Positions 6,160 to 14,937 of a stretch of 46,952 nt of DNA are shown piece by piece. The notes under the pieces were generated by a model, which was not told the DNA's origin, did not search any database, and saw nothing but the letters and a program-made list of their open reading frames with translations. A program made the translations under genes and the position numbers. Where the stretch lies: positions 1 through 46,952 of IMG/VR virus record IMGVR_UViG_3300044799_000054. One strand, written 5' to 3'. The stretch comes from a virus. The first letter of the stretch is position 1. Each line of letters starts with the position of its first letter.

Positions 6160-6304
6160 CCAGCCGGCCAGGTCGCTACGCTTGCCAATCCAACGACGCC
6201 GATTTCGCCACTTCAGTGGTAGCACTCGGCCAACGGCAATGGTGACACACTTCGGCCCTATAAGGCGTGTGACGCCCCTCGCTGCGGCGGGCATCTCTAT
6301 TATA
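6160..6304 (-). other. GC-rich block with possible structured RNA or 65-codon frame
   Basis: TATAAT (minus strand, 6299-6304) precedes a GC-rich stretch with small hairpins (GGCGTCACACGCC, CCACTGAAGTGG) that runs into the 6120-6154 stem. A frame of 65 codons (6097-6294, with LPLKWRNRRRWIGKRSDLAG) is open in the same direction, but it has no ribosome binding site and reads through the terminator. I cannot tell a structured RNA from a small basic peptide; neither is recognised. Confidence 0.3.
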
Positions 6305-6361
6305 CATCATAATTCATAGAAATGCAGGGAATTGGATCACGGATAATAGACGAATTTTGTA

Positions 6362-6418
6362 GTGTATCCCTATTCTAGATAATTACCCAGGACGGGATTA
6401 TCTATAAATAGAATACAC
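6362..6418. repeat. Long imperfect inverted repeat
   Basis: Two 22-base arms (6362-6383 and 6397-6418) pair with five mismatches around a 13-base loop. The outer six (GTGTAT) and inner eight bases (TAGATAAT) match perfectly. Its AT-richness and non-coding position fit an origin, a recombination site or a regulatory hairpin. Confidence 0.55.
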
Positions 6419-6454
6419 CAAATTAGATGTAGCCAGTTTATAGAAGTACGAAAG

Positions 6455-6473
6455 TGTGACTAAATCTGTCACA
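6455..6473. promoter_or_regulatory. 19-bp palindrome
   Basis: TGTGACTAAATCTGTCACA has 6-bp perfect arms around seven bases. The form is that of an operator. It resembles a CRP site, but the spacer is too long. Its binder is unknown. Confidence 0.4.
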
Positions 6474-6494
6474 TGAGTGCAGAACCTTAGCATA

Positions 6495-6521
6495 AAGCGA
6501 AGGTATTACTTACATTCGCTT
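6495..6521 (-). terminator. Hairpin at the end of the late operon
   Basis: AAGCGAA (6495-6501) and TTCGCTT (6515-6521) pair around 13 bases and are followed on the minus strand by TTTATG. The stem touches the stop codon of the endonuclease VII-like gene. An outer GAACC/GGTTC pair could extend it. The T run is short. Confidence 0.45.
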
Positions 6522-7048
6522 CACGCGCGACCAGGAGGGGTTCTAAGATAATTCGCTAACTTTTCAAGATTTTGTGGATCATCACCGAGCAAACCGAGCG
6601 CATAATTGCAACGATAACAGAGAAGTCCTCTTATCTCGCCATTTTTGTGATTGTGATCAACGTGCAATCTATTTTTGTGATTTCTGCCACAAATACATTT
6701 TCCGCCCTGAGCAATAAGCATTTTGTCATATTCCTCTACCGTAAGTCCATATTTGTTTTTTAACAATTTCCTTCTAGAATATTCTTTTTCTCGCTCTGGG
6801 TGATTATGGTAAAACCTATTGCGGCGTTCGTGTTTTTTGTCTGGATTGCGTTTCGACCATTCTCGCGCAGCTTTCCTTTTTACCTCAGCATATTTGGGAT
6901 CTGTTGCATATTTGACTCTTCTCTTGGTATTTAGGCAATCATTACATTCAGCCCTAAGACCAAATTTACCCCCTTTCTGTGTTGTGTAATAATTAAATGA
7001 TTTTTCGCAACCACATACACTGCATTTCTTTGTTATAATATTATCCAT
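6521..7048 (-). CDS. Recombination endonuclease VII-like (HNH) protein
   Basis: The start at 7048 follows AGGAGG at seven bases. The protein has 175 residues. An N-terminal zinc module (CSVCGCEKSF, CNDC) and a basic linker lead to the endonuclease VII domain: LKNKYGLTVEEYDKMLIAQGGKCICG, then LHVDHNHKNGEIRGLLCYRCNYALGLLGDDPQNLEKLANYL, with the catalytic DHNH and two zinc cysteine pairs. T4 endonuclease VII resolves branched DNA before packaging; smaller relatives may be homing-type nucleases. This is the last gene of the leftward sweep, and free-standing homing genes often sit at such borders. Confidence 0.88.
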   Translation of the reverse strand: MDNIITKKCSVCGCEKSFNYYTTQKGGKFGLRAECNDCLNTKRRVKYATDPKYAEVKRKAAREWSKRNPDKKHERRNRFYHNHPEREKEYSRRKLLKNKYGLTVEEYDKMLIAQGGKCICGRNHKNRLHVDHNHKNGEIRGLLCYRCNYALGLLGDDPQNLEKLANYLRTPPGRA

Positions 7049-7109
7049 CGAAGCACCTCCTAGTGCTTTGGTCAAGTGCCTGGATGCTCAAACATCGCAG
7101 GCACAACTA

Positions 7110-8132
7110 TTATACCATTCTTTTCATTCTTTCCCATTGCGTTTGTTGTGTAAGCAAATATGGAAATCCATCTTTAACTATCACCGCGCCTAAGACGTGG
7201 GCATCGACATTTGTTGACCTTTGAGATGCGTAAGGCAAACGGCGTTCATCGACTGAACATCCCATTTGTATGGCATAATTTTTCCCACTTGTTCCAAATC
7301 GAAAATCTACAAAGTGAGAATGCCCCATCAAAACAGATGTTTCGTATTTATCAGAAAGTCTAACCGCGGTGTTGTGCGCTGCACTTTTCGGGTGCTCGAT
7401 GCGAAATTCTCTATTACCCGAATTGAGTTTAGAGAAATAAAAACATGAAATTCTCCATGCAGGATCATTGATACCAATGAAATTGAGTAGATCGGTTGCA
7501 AATAGTGGGGAATTAAGGGCAGACAAGAATCGTCCATCGTGATTCCCCAATACATAAACCACGTCTTTAAATATTTGTCCTATTTTTATAAGTTCTTTCC
7601 TGGCAACTTTAACCTCTTCTCCAATATTTCCGTCATTATTTTCTGGAGCGTTGCGAGTAATAATATCGGTTAATTCCTGATATTGTTCTGCTGATAATTT
7701 AGATCCCAAATCCATTAATTCTTTTTCTGCGTCCTCCGATATGCCCGATTTTACTGGTCGCATCCAGGCCGCCTCAAAAGAACTAATCGAATTAAAATGC
7801 AACACATCACCGCCAATGATGCAGTTCGTGATCCCCCATACTACCGCCAACTCGAACACACGGTTGAGAAAGTCGGCATGGTGAAACGGGAACTCGGGAT
7901 CACATATCACCAGGGCATCGCCCTCGGTTACAAGCGGTTGATCATAAACGGGATAAGGTGAATTGGCGATCAATGGCATGACGCCGGTAAGTAGACTGCC
8001 AGTAATCAGGCGGTAGCGACTGCGAACACTCTCTCTCGTGGTTGACATGCGCTCAGCGATTTCAAGCCAGGTGCAACCGGTTTTTACGAACAGTAGTAAA
8101 CGCCTGTCAGATTCTTGGTCCCAGGATTTCAA
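7110..8132 (-). CDS. Metallophosphoesterase with N-terminal SANT/HTH-like domain
   Basis: The TTG start at 8132 follows GGGAGG. Residues 1-45 (SWDQESDRRLLLFVKTGCTWLEIAERMSTTRESVRSRYR) look like a Myb/SANT or helix-turn-helix module. The rest is a calcineurin-like phosphoesterase with GGDVLHFNS, GNHDGR and GHSH metal-binding motifs and an ICDPEFPFHH segment where the first DxH usually lies. The length is 340 residues. It could hydrolyse a phosphodiester in DNA, RNA or a nucleotide; the DNA-binding front end favours a nucleic acid substrate. It sits between lysin and endonuclease genes, outside the replication block, so its role is unclear. Confidence 0.85.
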   Translation of the reverse strand: MKSWDQESDRRLLLFVKTGCTWLEIAERMSTTRESVRSRYRLITGSLLTGVMPLIANSPYPVYDQPLVTEGDALVICDPEFPFHHADFLNRVFELAVVWGITNCIIGGDVLHFNSISSFEAAWMRPVKSGISEDAEKELMDLGSKLSAEQYQELTDIITRNAPENNDGNIGEEVKVARKELIKIGQIFKDVVYVLGNHDGRFLSALNSPLFATDLLNFIGINDPAWRISCFYFSKLNSGNREFRIEHPKSAAHNTAVRLSDKYETSVLMGHSHFVDFRFGTSGKNYAIQMGCSVDERRLPYASQRSTNVDAHVLGAVIVKDGFPYLLTQQTQWERMKRMV

Positions 8133-8159
8133 TTTACCTCCCTTTATTCGATTGTCTGA

Positions 8160-8780
8160 TCATTGTGTTATGGGTTCCAAATATGCAATACCCAATTTTC
8201 CCGCGCTGTAATATCCAGTCGCTAATTGCACCCAATAATCTCCGCCAATTCCGATCACATCTAAAACCGTGCCCGGCGGGTTCCAACCTACTTTGCCGAA
8301 ATTTATTCCCGGGCCCGTGCGCACATTCAGACCATCACTCGGTAATACTTTTGCTCTAAAGAGAACGGCACGCGGTATCACATCAACCAGTAGCGGCAGT
8401 GGATCCGTGCAAGTTTGTACCGTGCTGCCCAGCCTGACCTCAAAATGCAAATGCGGGCCGGTAGAATTGCCGGTATTATCCGAGTATCCTATCAAGTCAC
8501 CCGCTCTTACCTTATCATCTCTCTTGACGCTCCACGATTGCAAATGCCCATAAATCGTCAGGCAATCGCTATGCTGGATGCGAACATGATTGCCGTAGCC
8601 GGCCATGTCTAACGCGGCGACCGTTACCAGTCCATCCTGAGCTGCATAGACCAGTGTACCGTTGGGGATGCCCCAATCGATGCCGTTATGCCCATGCGTC
8701 GCCGGGTAGTTTTGCGGATTTTCGCCGTAGAGTTGCGTGATCGGCGGATTACCCTTGAGTGGTTTCTGTAAGATTGGCAT
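8160..8780 (-). CDS. Endolysin: M23 peptidase plus SH3 domain
   Basis: The protein cleaves peptide cross-links of peptidoglycan at lysis. Residues 25-120 form an M23 (LytM-type) zinc peptidase with the ligands HNGIDWG (HxxxD) and HLHFE and the intermediate IYGHL. Residues 140-206 form a bacterial SH3 domain (LNVRTGPGINFGKVGWNPPGT), which binds cell wall. There is no signal peptide, so export would use a holin; the two holin candidates lie far away at 38.2-38.9 kb. AGGAGAATG precedes the start. Being next to the tail-fibre genes, a virion-associated role is also possible. Confidence 0.9.
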   Translation of the reverse strand: MPILQKPLKGNPPITQLYGENPQNYPATHGHNGIDWGIPNGTLVYAAQDGLVTVAALDMAGYGNHVRIQHSDCLTIYGHLQSWSVKRDDKVRAGDLIGYSDNTGNSTGPHLHFEVRLGSTVQTCTDPLPLLVDVIPRAVLFRAKVLPSDGLNVRTGPGINFGKVGWNPPGTVLDVIGIGGDYWVQLATGYYSAGKLGIAYLEPITQ

Positions 8781-8859
8781 ATTTCATTCTCCTATAAATG
8801 CCACTGGCTAAAATCAAATCCGAGCGTGCGATTTGTCAATTATTCTCCTTTTCTAATTA

Positions 8860-10434
8860 TTAGTACAATGTAAAGGCGACTGGCGCATACCCAATATGCC
8901 AAACAGTTGCCGTGTGACCGCCGTACCATATATCGAAGCCGGTGGCCGTTTTTACTAAAGCAGCCTTATATAAAGCAGCATCCCACGCTCCCGCCACCAA
9001 ATTTAGGAAGGCACTTGAACCTGTTGTCCAGTTTAATCCCCAATCAGTGCTTATTCCTAACCAAAGGGCATTTGGGTTTAGAGAAAAGATTACGACATAA
9101 AGAACATTGCCATCTGCAAGAATATCGAAGTGCCAGATACCTGCCGTAGCGGATGAGGGCATATTTACAACTACCGGAGCCGACCAAGTGCCTGTCAGCG
9201 TTGCACAGGTACGCATTTCGATTGGGAATGGAGTGGTAGGAGAGAGTGTTGCATCAACTGTAAACATGCGGTATTGAGTGCCGTCCCATATAATTGCCGG
9301 AGAGAACCAGGAATGGCCAGTGGTTTGGTCTAAAATACTGGTTGCGGTAGACCATGTAATACCGTCAGTGGAATGGGACTCGTAGAAATGTTTGGATGCG
9401 TCTGCGTGACCAGTCAACCAAATACAATATAGCGTCACGCCCTCGAATACCAAACATGGATCGGCGTTATATCCTCCAGATGGACAAGCGTAAATGGGAT
9501 TCGTTAAACCAGCAGGGACTTCCCATGTTGTCTTATCATTAGATGCCAGTATAGATGGATTTTCTAGTGAAGCATTTGCGTTAGGATATGGTGTAATTGC
9601 CATCCAATAACGATAGCCGTTCCAAGTCGCCACTCCTAAATCCAATACAGCAGGATGCACAACTTCGCCCGACGCATCATAAGTTGGGGTAGTTAATGCT
9701 GTGGCAGCGTTATTAGCAGCGGCCCGTCCTAATTTTCGAGCCAGTGTTTGATAAGTGTATTTGGTAAATGAACCGTTGGTCAATGTACCGTTTCGTGTAA
9801 CAGTCCCCTCAGAGTTAACAATTGTATTACCCGGAGTAGTCATATTCCATTGTGCTACGGTATTGGCATCGATCACATAAGGACTTTCGTTTGGATAGAA
9901 ATCACCTGTATTACGCACAACGGTAGACAATCTCGCCAGTCTCAGGCCACCCAGCATTGCTCTATCCCCTGATGCTCGATTTCCGATATACATATCAGAG
10001 GCAGCATCAGATTTGATTGCACCATCACCCGCGCCAGACGTCCCGATTAACTTTCCATCCAGGTATAAATATATCTTACGATCCCCGGCATTATCCCAGG
10101 TAAATCTACTATGATGCCATAGCCCATCATTCATAGCGGCTATATAAACCTGGATAGATGCACTTGTGGTTTGACAGTAAACTGTTGCTTTAATACCACT
10201 ACTGTCAATATAAAATTCCCAACCAGTGTTGGAACCCTTCCTAAAAAAATATCTGGTATTCCCAAATGCCGTTACAGCACTATTAAACCAACACTCAGCA
10301 GTAAATGCACCAGCAGTTAGATCATCAAGACCATTGCCCTTTCCACAAATAATGGAAGTATTTGAGCCGTTGAATGCGATATACCAGGGATATACACCGC
10401 TCATCACCACTGCTAACAATTTTCGTTTGTCCAT
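8860..10434 (-). CDS. Receptor-binding/tail fibre protein: LamG lectin domain plus beta-propeller
   Basis: This protein of 524 residues follows AGGAG. Residues 18-175 look like a LamG/concanavalin-type jelly roll (FNGSNTSIICGKGNGLDDLTAGAFTAECWFNS, IYLYLDGKLIG, MYIGNRA). Residues 230-520 contain repeated blades with WDGTQYRMF, YNADPCLVFEGVTLYCIWLTG and WLGISTDWGLNW, typical of a five-bladed GH43/sialidase-like propeller. It is the last gene of the tail block and likely contacts a host surface glycan. Catalysis cannot be judged: the acidic triad of GH43 is not clearly placed. Confidence 0.8.
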   Translation of the reverse strand: MDKRKLLAVVMSGVYPWYIAFNGSNTSIICGKGNGLDDLTAGAFTAECWFNSAVTAFGNTRYFFRKGSNTGWEFYIDSSGIKATVYCQTTSASIQVYIAAMNDGLWHHSRFTWDNAGDRKIYLYLDGKLIGTSGAGDGAIKSDAASDMYIGNRASGDRAMLGGLRLARLSTVVRNTGDFYPNESPYVIDANTVAQWNMTTPGNTIVNSEGTVTRNGTLTNGSFTKYTYQTLARKLGRAAANNAATALTTPTYDASGEVVHPAVLDLGVATWNGYRYWMAITPYPNANASLENPSILASNDKTTWEVPAGLTNPIYACPSGGYNADPCLVFEGVTLYCIWLTGHADASKHFYESHSTDGITWSTATSILDQTTGHSWFSPAIIWDGTQYRMFTVDATLSPTTPFPIEMRTCATLTGTWSAPVVVNMPSSATAGIWHFDILADGNVLYVVIFSLNPNALWLGISTDWGLNWTTGSSAFLNLVAGAWDAALYKAALVKTATGFDIWYGGHTATVWHIGYAPVAFTLY

Positions 10435-10442
10435 TTGAGCTC

Positions 10443-11990
10443 CTATAATTCGTAAACCGTCAAGTAGGGAATATGCGCGCCTTCTTCTGAGCTGGCAAAA
10501 CGATAAGCATCATTTGCCTCAGTGTCACAGCGGATTAGAAAGCCATTATTGGCGAATATCCCATTGGTCATTTCCTCAATCTTTGCGGCATCCAAGGGTA
10601 TTTGTATCCAACCCTCACTTTCTGTGGCGGTCAAATCGATGCTGCCGATGTCAGTCTGCTCGCAGTCGGTCGCATCAAATCCGCCTGCCGCGCCCCAACT
10701 GTTTGATCCATCGTAAGTATTCCAGGTAGCATCTGCGGTTGCCGCTTTCAATAGGCGATAAACACTATACCTTCTGGCATTGCTGCACAGGTCAGCATCG
10801 AGGTATAAATTCAAGACCGCCTCGCCTACCCTTGGCGGAGCGTCAGTGTAAGAGAAGGTATCTATGGCAAACTTTATCAGTGTCCGGTAAATTATGCCAA
10901 CCCCCGTATTATTCTCGCCCACATAAAGCGATGTACTGGTTTTGTAATTTGTTGTAGCAGCATCGGCGCGGATATAGGTATCCCAGGAAAGGGTGACGTT
11001 ATCTTCATCGATTGTGTTCTCATTGGCAAATTCAACATAAGCGCCGCCAAAGTAATAATGTTTAGCCGCATTGGCGGTGGTATATATTTCACTCCTAAGC
11101 CTTGCGTTTTTCGAGAAATCTAAGGTTACATCATCAATCACAGCGGTGGTAATTTGCCATGTTGAACTACGTCCCGAGAATATACGAGTGGGCCATGCAA
11201 AAGCGGCTACTCTGCGATTTACTGAATCAATATAAATTTCAAAGGATACACTTTTAGTATCATCTGGGGATGGAGTAAAAAGTACGACTGATTTATATAA
11301 ATTTCCAGATCGGGCGAATAAATAAATATATGAACTTTCTCCGATGGTTGGATCGTCATTCGACAATCCAAGTGCGTACATATTAGTTAAGGTTGCATAG
11401 GGCACTTTGCTAAATAATCCAAAATAGAATAATTTTGAGGCCGCATTATCTAATCCAATCCTTCCGGCTATTCGTTTTATCTTTCCGGTATATCCCAAAA
11501 AAGGCGTATAAAAACCGGCACTGCTTCCAGCGCTTGCCGCCGTGGTATCTGTTATTGCTCTTTCACGACTTGTTAATAAATTGGCGCTTAGTTGTGTTCC
11601 CGTCTCTGTTAATACGCCGCATCCAATCGGCACATGTGCATTAATTTCAAATGGCGTCACCGCAATCGCCTGTGTCAGCCCAGGATTGGCAAAGCCGGTC
11701 AAATCCATATCTGCTCCCCAACCATTCCTAAACTTTAGCAGGTAATCTTTCTGGTAAATATGCCCAATCGAATATTCGCCGGTATTATCGCCAGGTGCTG
11801 GCGAAGGTGGCTCGGTTGTCAGGTTTCCTAATCCAATCGGGCCATTGATCATCAGATGCTCGGTAACGTCCGGGATCTGGTCAGCGCCGATCGCCTGACC
11901 TTCCACCAATTTCAAGCGCCGCTCAACTTCTGCCAGACGCCGAATGAAGTTGTTTTCTTGTGCCAGACCAACAAGTTCAGGAGATGTCAT
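10443..11990 (-). CDS. Tail fibre/adhesin with C-terminal DNRLRE-type carbohydrate-binding domain
   Basis: This protein of 515 residues begins four bases inside the preceding tail gene. A short coiled-coil N-terminus (NNFIRRLAEVERRLKLVEGQ) probably trimerises or attaches it to the tail hub. A beta-rich middle follows. Residues 340-515 (LYVGENNTGVGIIYRTLIKFAID, then AVLNLYLDADLC, ATWNTYDGSNSWG and IPYLTVYEL) match the DNRLRE/galactose-binding-like fold seen in secreted adhesins. Host recognition is the likely role. Confidence 0.75.
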   Translation of the reverse strand: MTSPELVGLAQENNFIRRLAEVERRLKLVEGQAIGADQIPDVTEHLMINGPIGLGNLTTEPPSPAPGDNTGEYSIGHIYQKDYLLKFRNGWGADMDLTGFANPGLTQAIAVTPFEINAHVPIGCGVLTETGTQLSANLLTSRERAITDTTAASAGSSAGFYTPFLGYTGKIKRIAGRIGLDNAASKLFYFGLFSKVPYATLTNMYALGLSNDDPTIGESSYIYLFARSGNLYKSVVLFTPSPDDTKSVSFEIYIDSVNRRVAAFAWPTRIFSGRSSTWQITTAVIDDVTLDFSKNARLRSEIYTTANAAKHYYFGGAYVEFANENTIDEDNVTLSWDTYIRADAATTNYKTSTSLYVGENNTGVGIIYRTLIKFAIDTFSYTDAPPRVGEAVLNLYLDADLCSNARRYSVYRLLKAATADATWNTYDGSNSWGAAGGFDATDCEQTDIGSIDLTATESEGWIQIPLDAAKIEEMTNGIFANNGFLIRCDTEANDAYRFASSEEGAHIPYLTVYEL

Positions 11991-13003
11991 ATTGCCTCAT
12001 CCATTATCAAGGCCGCCTTGTTCTCGACATCCTCATAGGTGATACCAAGAATGCGCGCCGTGGTATTTGTTCCAAAACCATCACCGCTAAAACCCACGCT
12101 GGTCAGTCTAACCGGCAGGGTGTCACCAATCCGCAGATTGTTGAATATTTCGCCCTTATCCAGCACACTGAAATCAAACGTCTTGCGCGGCTGTTTCTGT
12201 TTATCCAAAGTAGATTCAGTCGCCTTGTCAGATGCACTTTGAATATGTCCGACGGTATGCGCAAAGGCTGAATAACGCGGGCCATATTCATCGATTGAAG
12301 TCTGGTCAAGGCGATGCGATTTCATGCAGTTATTCCATGACTTTTCGGTACTGTCATAGCCAATTAAATCATTGGCGAGTGTGCCTTGTTCAACCATGAT
12401 GTTGTCGCTCAATTGCAAGTTCAGATTTTCATCCAGGGGTATTAACCTGGTTTCGCCTTTCTTGTCATACCAGTTCAGGTAGAATGTAATTTTGCCATTG
12501 ATCACCGTCGCAGTAACATCCCAATCGGCGTGGGCTTCCTTTGCCCATTGTTTGATCTCATCATATACAATTGCTAAGTGGCTTTCTCGTTTGATAGCCT
12601 TGCCGTTATCTGATATATTCCCAATTTGTAATATGTCATGCCTGCCATCAGATTGTGTTACAAGTTGGCTCGATAATGGGCCCGGATGTCCATCACCGGT
12701 CCAGTTCAACGGTGTGCGCATGGTTGTCAGAATGTACTCGCCGGAATAAGCAGTTACTTCAAACTTGTGATAACCCCAGGAGCGGGGTGGATCGATCATC
12801 CCGGCCCATTCGCCAAGTTTGGCGTGATTGACATAAATAAAGCGTCCAAATTGAACGTAGGATAAAATCGCCTTTGCATCATAACCCGACAATGTGAAAG
12901 TTGCCGATTCATATTCATTTAGTTTCCAGGTGCGCCGCACATTGGTTTCAAGTGTGGCAACTTGATTGCCATTCAAGTCAAAGATAAGCACCTGGCTCGT
13001 CAT
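11987..13003 (-). CDS. Minor tail protein (tail hub, Gp37-like)
   Basis: The start at 13003 overlaps the end of the previous tail gene (ATGA), with AGGAAC upstream; a longer frame to 13102 has no good start. The 338-residue protein begins VLIFDLNGNQVATLETNVRRTWKLNEYESATFTLSGYD. That is the N-terminal hub domain of siphovirus tail proteins (Siphovirus ReqiPepy6 Gp37-like or Tal N-terminus). It lies directly after the Dit-like protein and before the fibres, as expected for a hub or adaptor. Confidence 0.75.
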   Translation of the reverse strand: MTSQVLIFDLNGNQVATLETNVRRTWKLNEYESATFTLSGYDAKAILSYVQFGRFIYVNHAKLGEWAGMIDPPRSWGYHKFEVTAYSGEYILTTMRTPLNWTGDGHPGPLSSQLVTQSDGRHDILQIGNISDNGKAIKRESHLAIVYDEIKQWAKEAHADWDVTATVINGKITFYLNWYDKKGETRLIPLDENLNLQLSDNIMVEQGTLANDLIGYDSTEKSWNNCMKSHRLDQTSIDEYGPRYSAFAHTVGHIQSASDKATESTLDKQKQPRKTFDFSVLDKGEIFNNLRIGDTLPVRLTSVGFSGDGFGTNTTARILGITYEDVENKAALIMDEAI

Positions 13004-14937
13004 TGGCTGTTCCTGTCCCGCAAAATTACTTTGATGGTCACGCCATTGGTGCTGGCATCGTCGTATTGGAATATATTTGTGCCCGGCAGCATGTGAAGCC
13101 AATCCCGGCGCACATTAGACCAGGAAAGTCCTGGCATCATATTGGTGCCGTCAGCCAGGGAACAGGTGCGTCCATCGGTATCAATAGTCAATTTAGTATT
13201 CAATGGGAAGGCGATATTCAGGGTTATCGCTTCGGTTGTCGTATTGTTTGTGATCGTGGCTTGCATGTGATAGCAACTCTGTTCGGCGCCCAATAAAACA
13301 TAAGGCGTGTAAGCCGTTGTCAGTGCGATTGTCCCACCCTGAATGCTGTAATTAGCCTGCGCACTTCCAACTGCCGGCTGTGGACCGGAGAACCGAAAAC
13401 GCATCCAATAAGCCGTACCCAATGAAACTGTGCCATGTGCCGCCAATGCTTCCCAGGTTTGCACCGTTCCAGGAGTTACATCGGTCCATACCGTTGACCA
13501 GGTTGATCCATCGGTTGATTTCTGCATGGTTGCCGAAGGCCAGGAGGTTGTATATCTATATTTCTCGCCAACTACCGTAATAGCCGTGCCCCCGCAAGGT
13601 TGAGCCAGCACCCATACCAATGATGCCTGTTCTGCTTTCCATGCCGAATTCGAACGGAAGGCCTGGATTGACATTCCCATTTCAGTGGCCGGGTCAGCCA
13701 TTGCCAGTTGGACGCCAGTATAAATTTGCGAACAATAATCTGTGTCGCGCTTATTATCAGTATCTAATAGCGCTGGCGTCCAGGAGCCGGCACGCAAGAT
13801 CGACGCATCGGCAAATGATGTATAGACCCAACTGGTATTGGTGGATGTAAGGTCAAATATTGGTTGCAGACTATCATCCTGCACCGGAGCATCCATAGTC
13901 GCGTTGCCATAATACAGCCAGACATCATGTTCGCACCAATGCCACACCGTCCCGGGTGGATAGGCGGCGGCGCTTGTACCCTTTCCGGCGCGGGTAATAG
14001 TAGCCGTAACTTTTCTCCCATCGATTACTGCATTCGAGAATATCACCGCCTCGGTTCCAACGTACATGACAAAGGATTTACCGCCCCACTTTGCAATATT
14101 AGCCAATGCCGTTATATTGGCAGTCGTGTTCTGAAAGGTAATTGCCGTACCTTGACCTGCCGTAATTGTCCCGCTGGTCACTGATTGCCCGGGTTTCCAG
14201 GTTGATACAATCCATATTTTAGTCGTGCCGCTGTTGAAATCCCGAAACCAGCGCGGCGTCTCTGCTCCGTCCTCATATACCCGCATGTCATAGCCAAGAG
14301 TTCCACACTTGCTGGCAGTTCCCAATGAGGCAGTATCAAGGGTAGTGCCGCAAATATTCACCGGGTAATTTTTCATCGTGCGATTGGCCTGGCTGTAAAG
14401 CGCAACCCAGCGCCGGTAAGCAAAGCCGACACCACCTGCTGATGTCGGAGTTATTTCAAAAGATGGGAAGGCATATTGATTGCCGGTTGTTACTATCGTT
14501 CCCAATGCGCCGCTGGAGCCAATTGTCCAGGTAGTTGTTCCTGGTATTTTCGCCTGCCAGATTGGATCAGCAGCATACATGTTATATTCAATCAGCGGTC
14601 CCGATTGGCGGCTGATAAGGGTTGGCACTGCATTCACGAACCATTGTTTGCTAGAGTTATTGCTATCCCCTGCCAGAAGTTCACTGGGATTAATATCGGG
14701 ATTAAAGTAACCCTTTAACGTATCGATATAGGTATAAACCGGCGTGCCGATAGCCTTGATCTGTAATGGAAAATAAGCACCGCCATAAGTCTTGCCAGCA
14801 TAACCAGGAGCCATATCCGGGCGATTGACTTCACCAATGGAAAACTGCGATTGAGCGCCAATGCCAGGTAATGCTGCCGTATAAGCCGTGCCATCGTTGA
14901 TGTTATGCCCGTTATAACTTACTGGTTTTAGATTCAT
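13000..14937 (-). CDS. Distal tail (Dit-like) protein with large C-terminal extension
   Basis: This 645-residue protein follows the tape measure gene with a four-base overlap. The N-terminal 160 residues (YNGHNINDGTAYTAALPG, MAPGYAGKTYGGAYFPLQIKAIGTP, YIDTLKGYFNP, PLIEYNMYAADPIW) have the pattern of Dit/tail component proteins. A threonine-rich beta region follows, with YRYTTSWPSATMQKSTDGSTW, possibly a carbohydrate-binding insertion. It would form the ring at the tail tip. Order and pattern support the call; sequence similarity cannot be tested here. Confidence 0.7.
   Translation of the reverse strand: MNLKPVSYNGHNINDGTAYTAALPGIGAQSQFSIGEVNRPDMAPGYAGKTYGGAYFPLQIKAIGTPVYTYIDTLKGYFNPDINPSELLAGDSNNSSKQWFVNAVPTLISRQSGPLIEYNMYAADPIWQAKIPGTTTWTIGSSGALGTIVTTGNQYAFPSFEITPTSAGGVGFAYRRWVALYSQANRTMKNYPVNICGTTLDTASLGTASKCGTLGYDMRVYEDGAETPRWFRDFNSGTTKIWIVSTWKPGQSVTSGTITAGQGTAITFQNTTANITALANIAKWGGKSFVMYVGTEAVIFSNAVIDGRKVTATITRAGKGTSAAAYPPGTVWHWCEHDVWLYYGNATMDAPVQDDSLQPIFDLTSTNTSWVYTSFADASILRAGSWTPALLDTDNKRDTDYCSQIYTGVQLAMADPATEMGMSIQAFRSNSAWKAEQASLVWVLAQPCGGTAITVVGEKYRYTTSWPSATMQKSTDGSTWSTVWTDVTPGTVQTWEALAAHGTVSLGTAYWMRFRFSGPQPAVGSAQANYSIQGGTIALTTAYTPYVLLGAEQSCYHMQATITNNTTTEAITLNIAFPLNTKLTIDTDGRTCSLADGTNMMPGLSWSNVRRDWLHMLPGTNIFQYDDASTNGVTIKVILRDRNSQ

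Larger units (their letters stand above)
5837..6520. other. 684-bp non-coding region between repressor unit and late-gene end
   Basis: No convincing gene is seen on either strand. In order it holds an AT-rich stretch, a strong extended -10 (6071), a hairpin terminator (6120), a GC-rich block of about 170 bases (6120-6290) with local hairpins, a -10-like TATAAT on the minus strand (6299-6304), a long imperfect inverted repeat (6362-6418), a 19-bp palindrome (6455-6473) and a hairpin at the end of the late genes (6495). It is where leftward late transcription and rightward repressor transcription converge. Confidence 0.6.

Noticed and set aside
6020-6319. 99-codon plus-strand frame in the intergenic region
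   Set aside because: It runs across a promoter and a terminator and lacks a ribosome site.
6455-6473. CRP/FNR-type site
   Set aside because: The half-sites TGTGA and TCACA are right, but nine bases separate them instead of six.
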